Shown here in pieces: positions 63,142-64,000 of a DNA stretch of 64,000 nucleotides; the stretch's first letter is position 1; every line of letters begins with the position of its first letter. The notes beneath the pieces are model-generated. The model saw only the letters and a list, made by a program, of their open reading frames with translations. It did not search any database and was not told where the DNA came from. The translations under genes were made by a program, and so were the position numbers. The DNA comes from Nanoperiomorbus sp963544155. GTDB taxonomy: Bacteria; Patescibacteriota; Saccharimonadia; Saccharimonadales; Saccharimonadaceae. The DNA lies in the NCBI GenBank assembly GCA_963544155.1, contig CAUUDW010000004.1, positions 1 through 64,000 on the forward strand, read 5' to 3'.

Positions 63142-64000
63142 ATGATACAGTGGCTGTTTACCTTCTTTACCCAGTGGTACATCTGGATGCCTCTCGTCGG
63201 CATTCTCGGCATCTTGACCTGGCGCAACTATCATAGCCTTAACGACCCCGGCGATGCTTACGACTACGTCCTCCTGGCTCTAGAAATCCCTCGAGACAAC
63301 GACAAGAAAGAGCTCTCTGCCGAACAACTCTTCGCTTCCTTGCACGGTATCCTCCGCGACAAGCAGGAGCTCCACCGAGCCACTGGCGTTCAGGAGCATC
63401 TCTCGTTTGAGATCGCCAGTGTAGGCGGTCAGATCCGCTTCTACGTCCGCACCCCTAAGCATCTGCAGAACTTCGTCGAAGGGCAAATCTACGCCCAGTA
63501 TCCGACCGTCCAGATCCAGCCCGCCGAGGAAGACTACGCCGACGGCATCAATGCTCACCGAGCCACGGCAGTTGACGAGCTGGTCCTGACCGATAACGAA
63601 TTCTTACCCATCCGGACTTTTCAGGCGTTCGACGTTGACCCGCTAGCCGGCATCACTGCCGCCTTGACTAAGCTGGGCAGCAACGACGAGGAGATCTGGG
63701 TGCAGATCCTCGTCCGACCCATACCGGATAGCTGGCAGAAGGATAGTGCCAAGTACGTCGCTCGCTATCGTAGCGGCTTTGGCTCGTCACTCCGCTCGGG
63801 CGCTTTCTACTACGTTCTTCAGGCACTGGAGGCACTCTGGCAACCGCCCGAAGGGAACGACAAAAATACCGAGCTGTCCGACCGTGACAAGCTGCGGATT
63901 AGTGAGATGGAGAAGAAATCGCAGAAGCTGGGCTACAAGGTCTGCATCAGGCTGGCTTACCTCGGGCACGACCAAGACTCAGCCCGCATCCAGATGAATG
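63142..64000 (+). CDS. T4SS-like/HerA-type ATPase, N-terminal part
   Basis: Open from ATG 63142 to the window end (286 codons), cut by the edge. One N-terminal helix (about 5-25, WYIWMPLVGILGILTW), then LEIPRDNDKKELSAEQLFASLHGILRD, HLSFEIAS, IRFYVRTPKHLQNFVEGQIYAQYP and VQIQPAEEDY. This matches the leader domain that precedes VirB4/TraG or HerA-like ATPase domains in Patescibacteria conjugation-type systems; the ATPase itself lies beyond the window, so the assignment is partial. A GATAAC/TATGAT -10 lies close upstream. Confidence 0.6.
   Translation, partial: MIQWLFTFFTQWYIWMPLVGILGILTWRNYHSLNDPGDAYDYVLLALEIPRDNDKKELSAEQLFASLHGILRDKQELHRATGVQEHLSFEIASVGGQIRFYVRTPKHLQNFVEGQIYAQYPTVQIQPAEEDYADGINAHRATAVDELVLTDNEFLPIRTFQAFDVDPLAGITAALTKLGSNDEEIWVQILVRPIPDSWQKDSAKYVARYRSGFGSSLRSGAFYYVLQALEALWQPPEGNDKNTELSDRDKLRISEMEKKSQKLGYKVCIRLAYLGHDQDSARIQMN

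Noticed and set aside
1..64000. Alternative genetic code (UGA = Gly)
   Set aside because: TGA ends several well-defined genes at ATGA junctions, and no in-frame TGA is needed anywhere.

Overview
The window most likely comes from a Patescibacteria (CPR) genome, probably Candidatus Saccharibacteria (TM7). This is inferred from gene content (DUF2207 glycine-tailed membrane proteins, a PEGA beta-propeller protein, sortase, AI-2E family transporter, a T4SS-like ATPase start at the right edge), moderate GC and compact gene packing. No rRNA is present to prove it. TGA is used as a stop (for example at the ATGA junctions near 22668 and 30810), so the UGA-as-glycine code of Gracilibacteria/SR1 is excluded.

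Layout. 1-5.5 kb: DHH phosphoesterase, cysS, a small protein, AI-2E transporter and tgt on the opposite strand. 5.6-9.1 kb: a DUF262/DUF1524 restriction-like gene, then acetate kinase. 9.1-13.4 kb: a membrane protein, tRNA-Gln, a short gene packed with hairpins, and an Rrf2 regulator with a YhgE/Pip export protein. 13.4-24.7 kb: a DUF4143 ATPase behind 23-bp iterons, alpha-glucan phosphorylase and pullulanase (cytoplasmic glycogen or maltodextrin breakdown), two MacB/LolD-type ABC exporters, and an RNA m5U methyltransferase. 24.7-33.1 kb: a CYTH protein, then a lower-GC accessory island (second DUF262 gene with a partner, an sce7726-like protein, and a HigB / HigA-ImmA / T4-beta operon) and tandem DUF3592-like membrane proteins. 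33.2-43.1 kb: a second CYTH protein, a Ham1-like pyrophosphatase, a UvrD-RecB helicase-nuclease, Dus, Nudix and HD hydrolases, and a type II restriction-modification pair. 43.2-56.6 kb: tRNA-Leu, sortase, PEGA protein, a second Ham1-like protein, Der, three tandem DUF2207 proteins and RNase HI. 56.6-63.1 kb: a 5.6-kb segment (KwaB/DUF4868-like gene, a candidate minus-strand structured RNA, dprA, a second hairpin-packed gene, topA) bracketed by mirrored repeats. The right edge holds the start of a conjugation-type ATPase.

Expression. About 17 genes that start a transcription unit have a -10 box 6-9 nt before the start codon. Most of these boxes are the extended TGnTAnAAT type, so transcripts should be leaderless. 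Genes inside operons instead use strong Shine-Dalgarno sites and 4-29 nt overlaps.

Most unusual: (1) the mirrored repeat flanks at 56.6-57.1 and 62.5-63.1 kb, with a 121-bp perfect inverted repeat and MITE-like elements whose end stems differ in sequence but keep pairing; (2) two small genes (10.3 and 59.6 kb) whose codons form chains of near-perfect hairpins; (3) a conserved promoter-plus-leader duplicated at positions 1 and 46252; (4) an orphan KwaB-like gene inside the bracketed segment.
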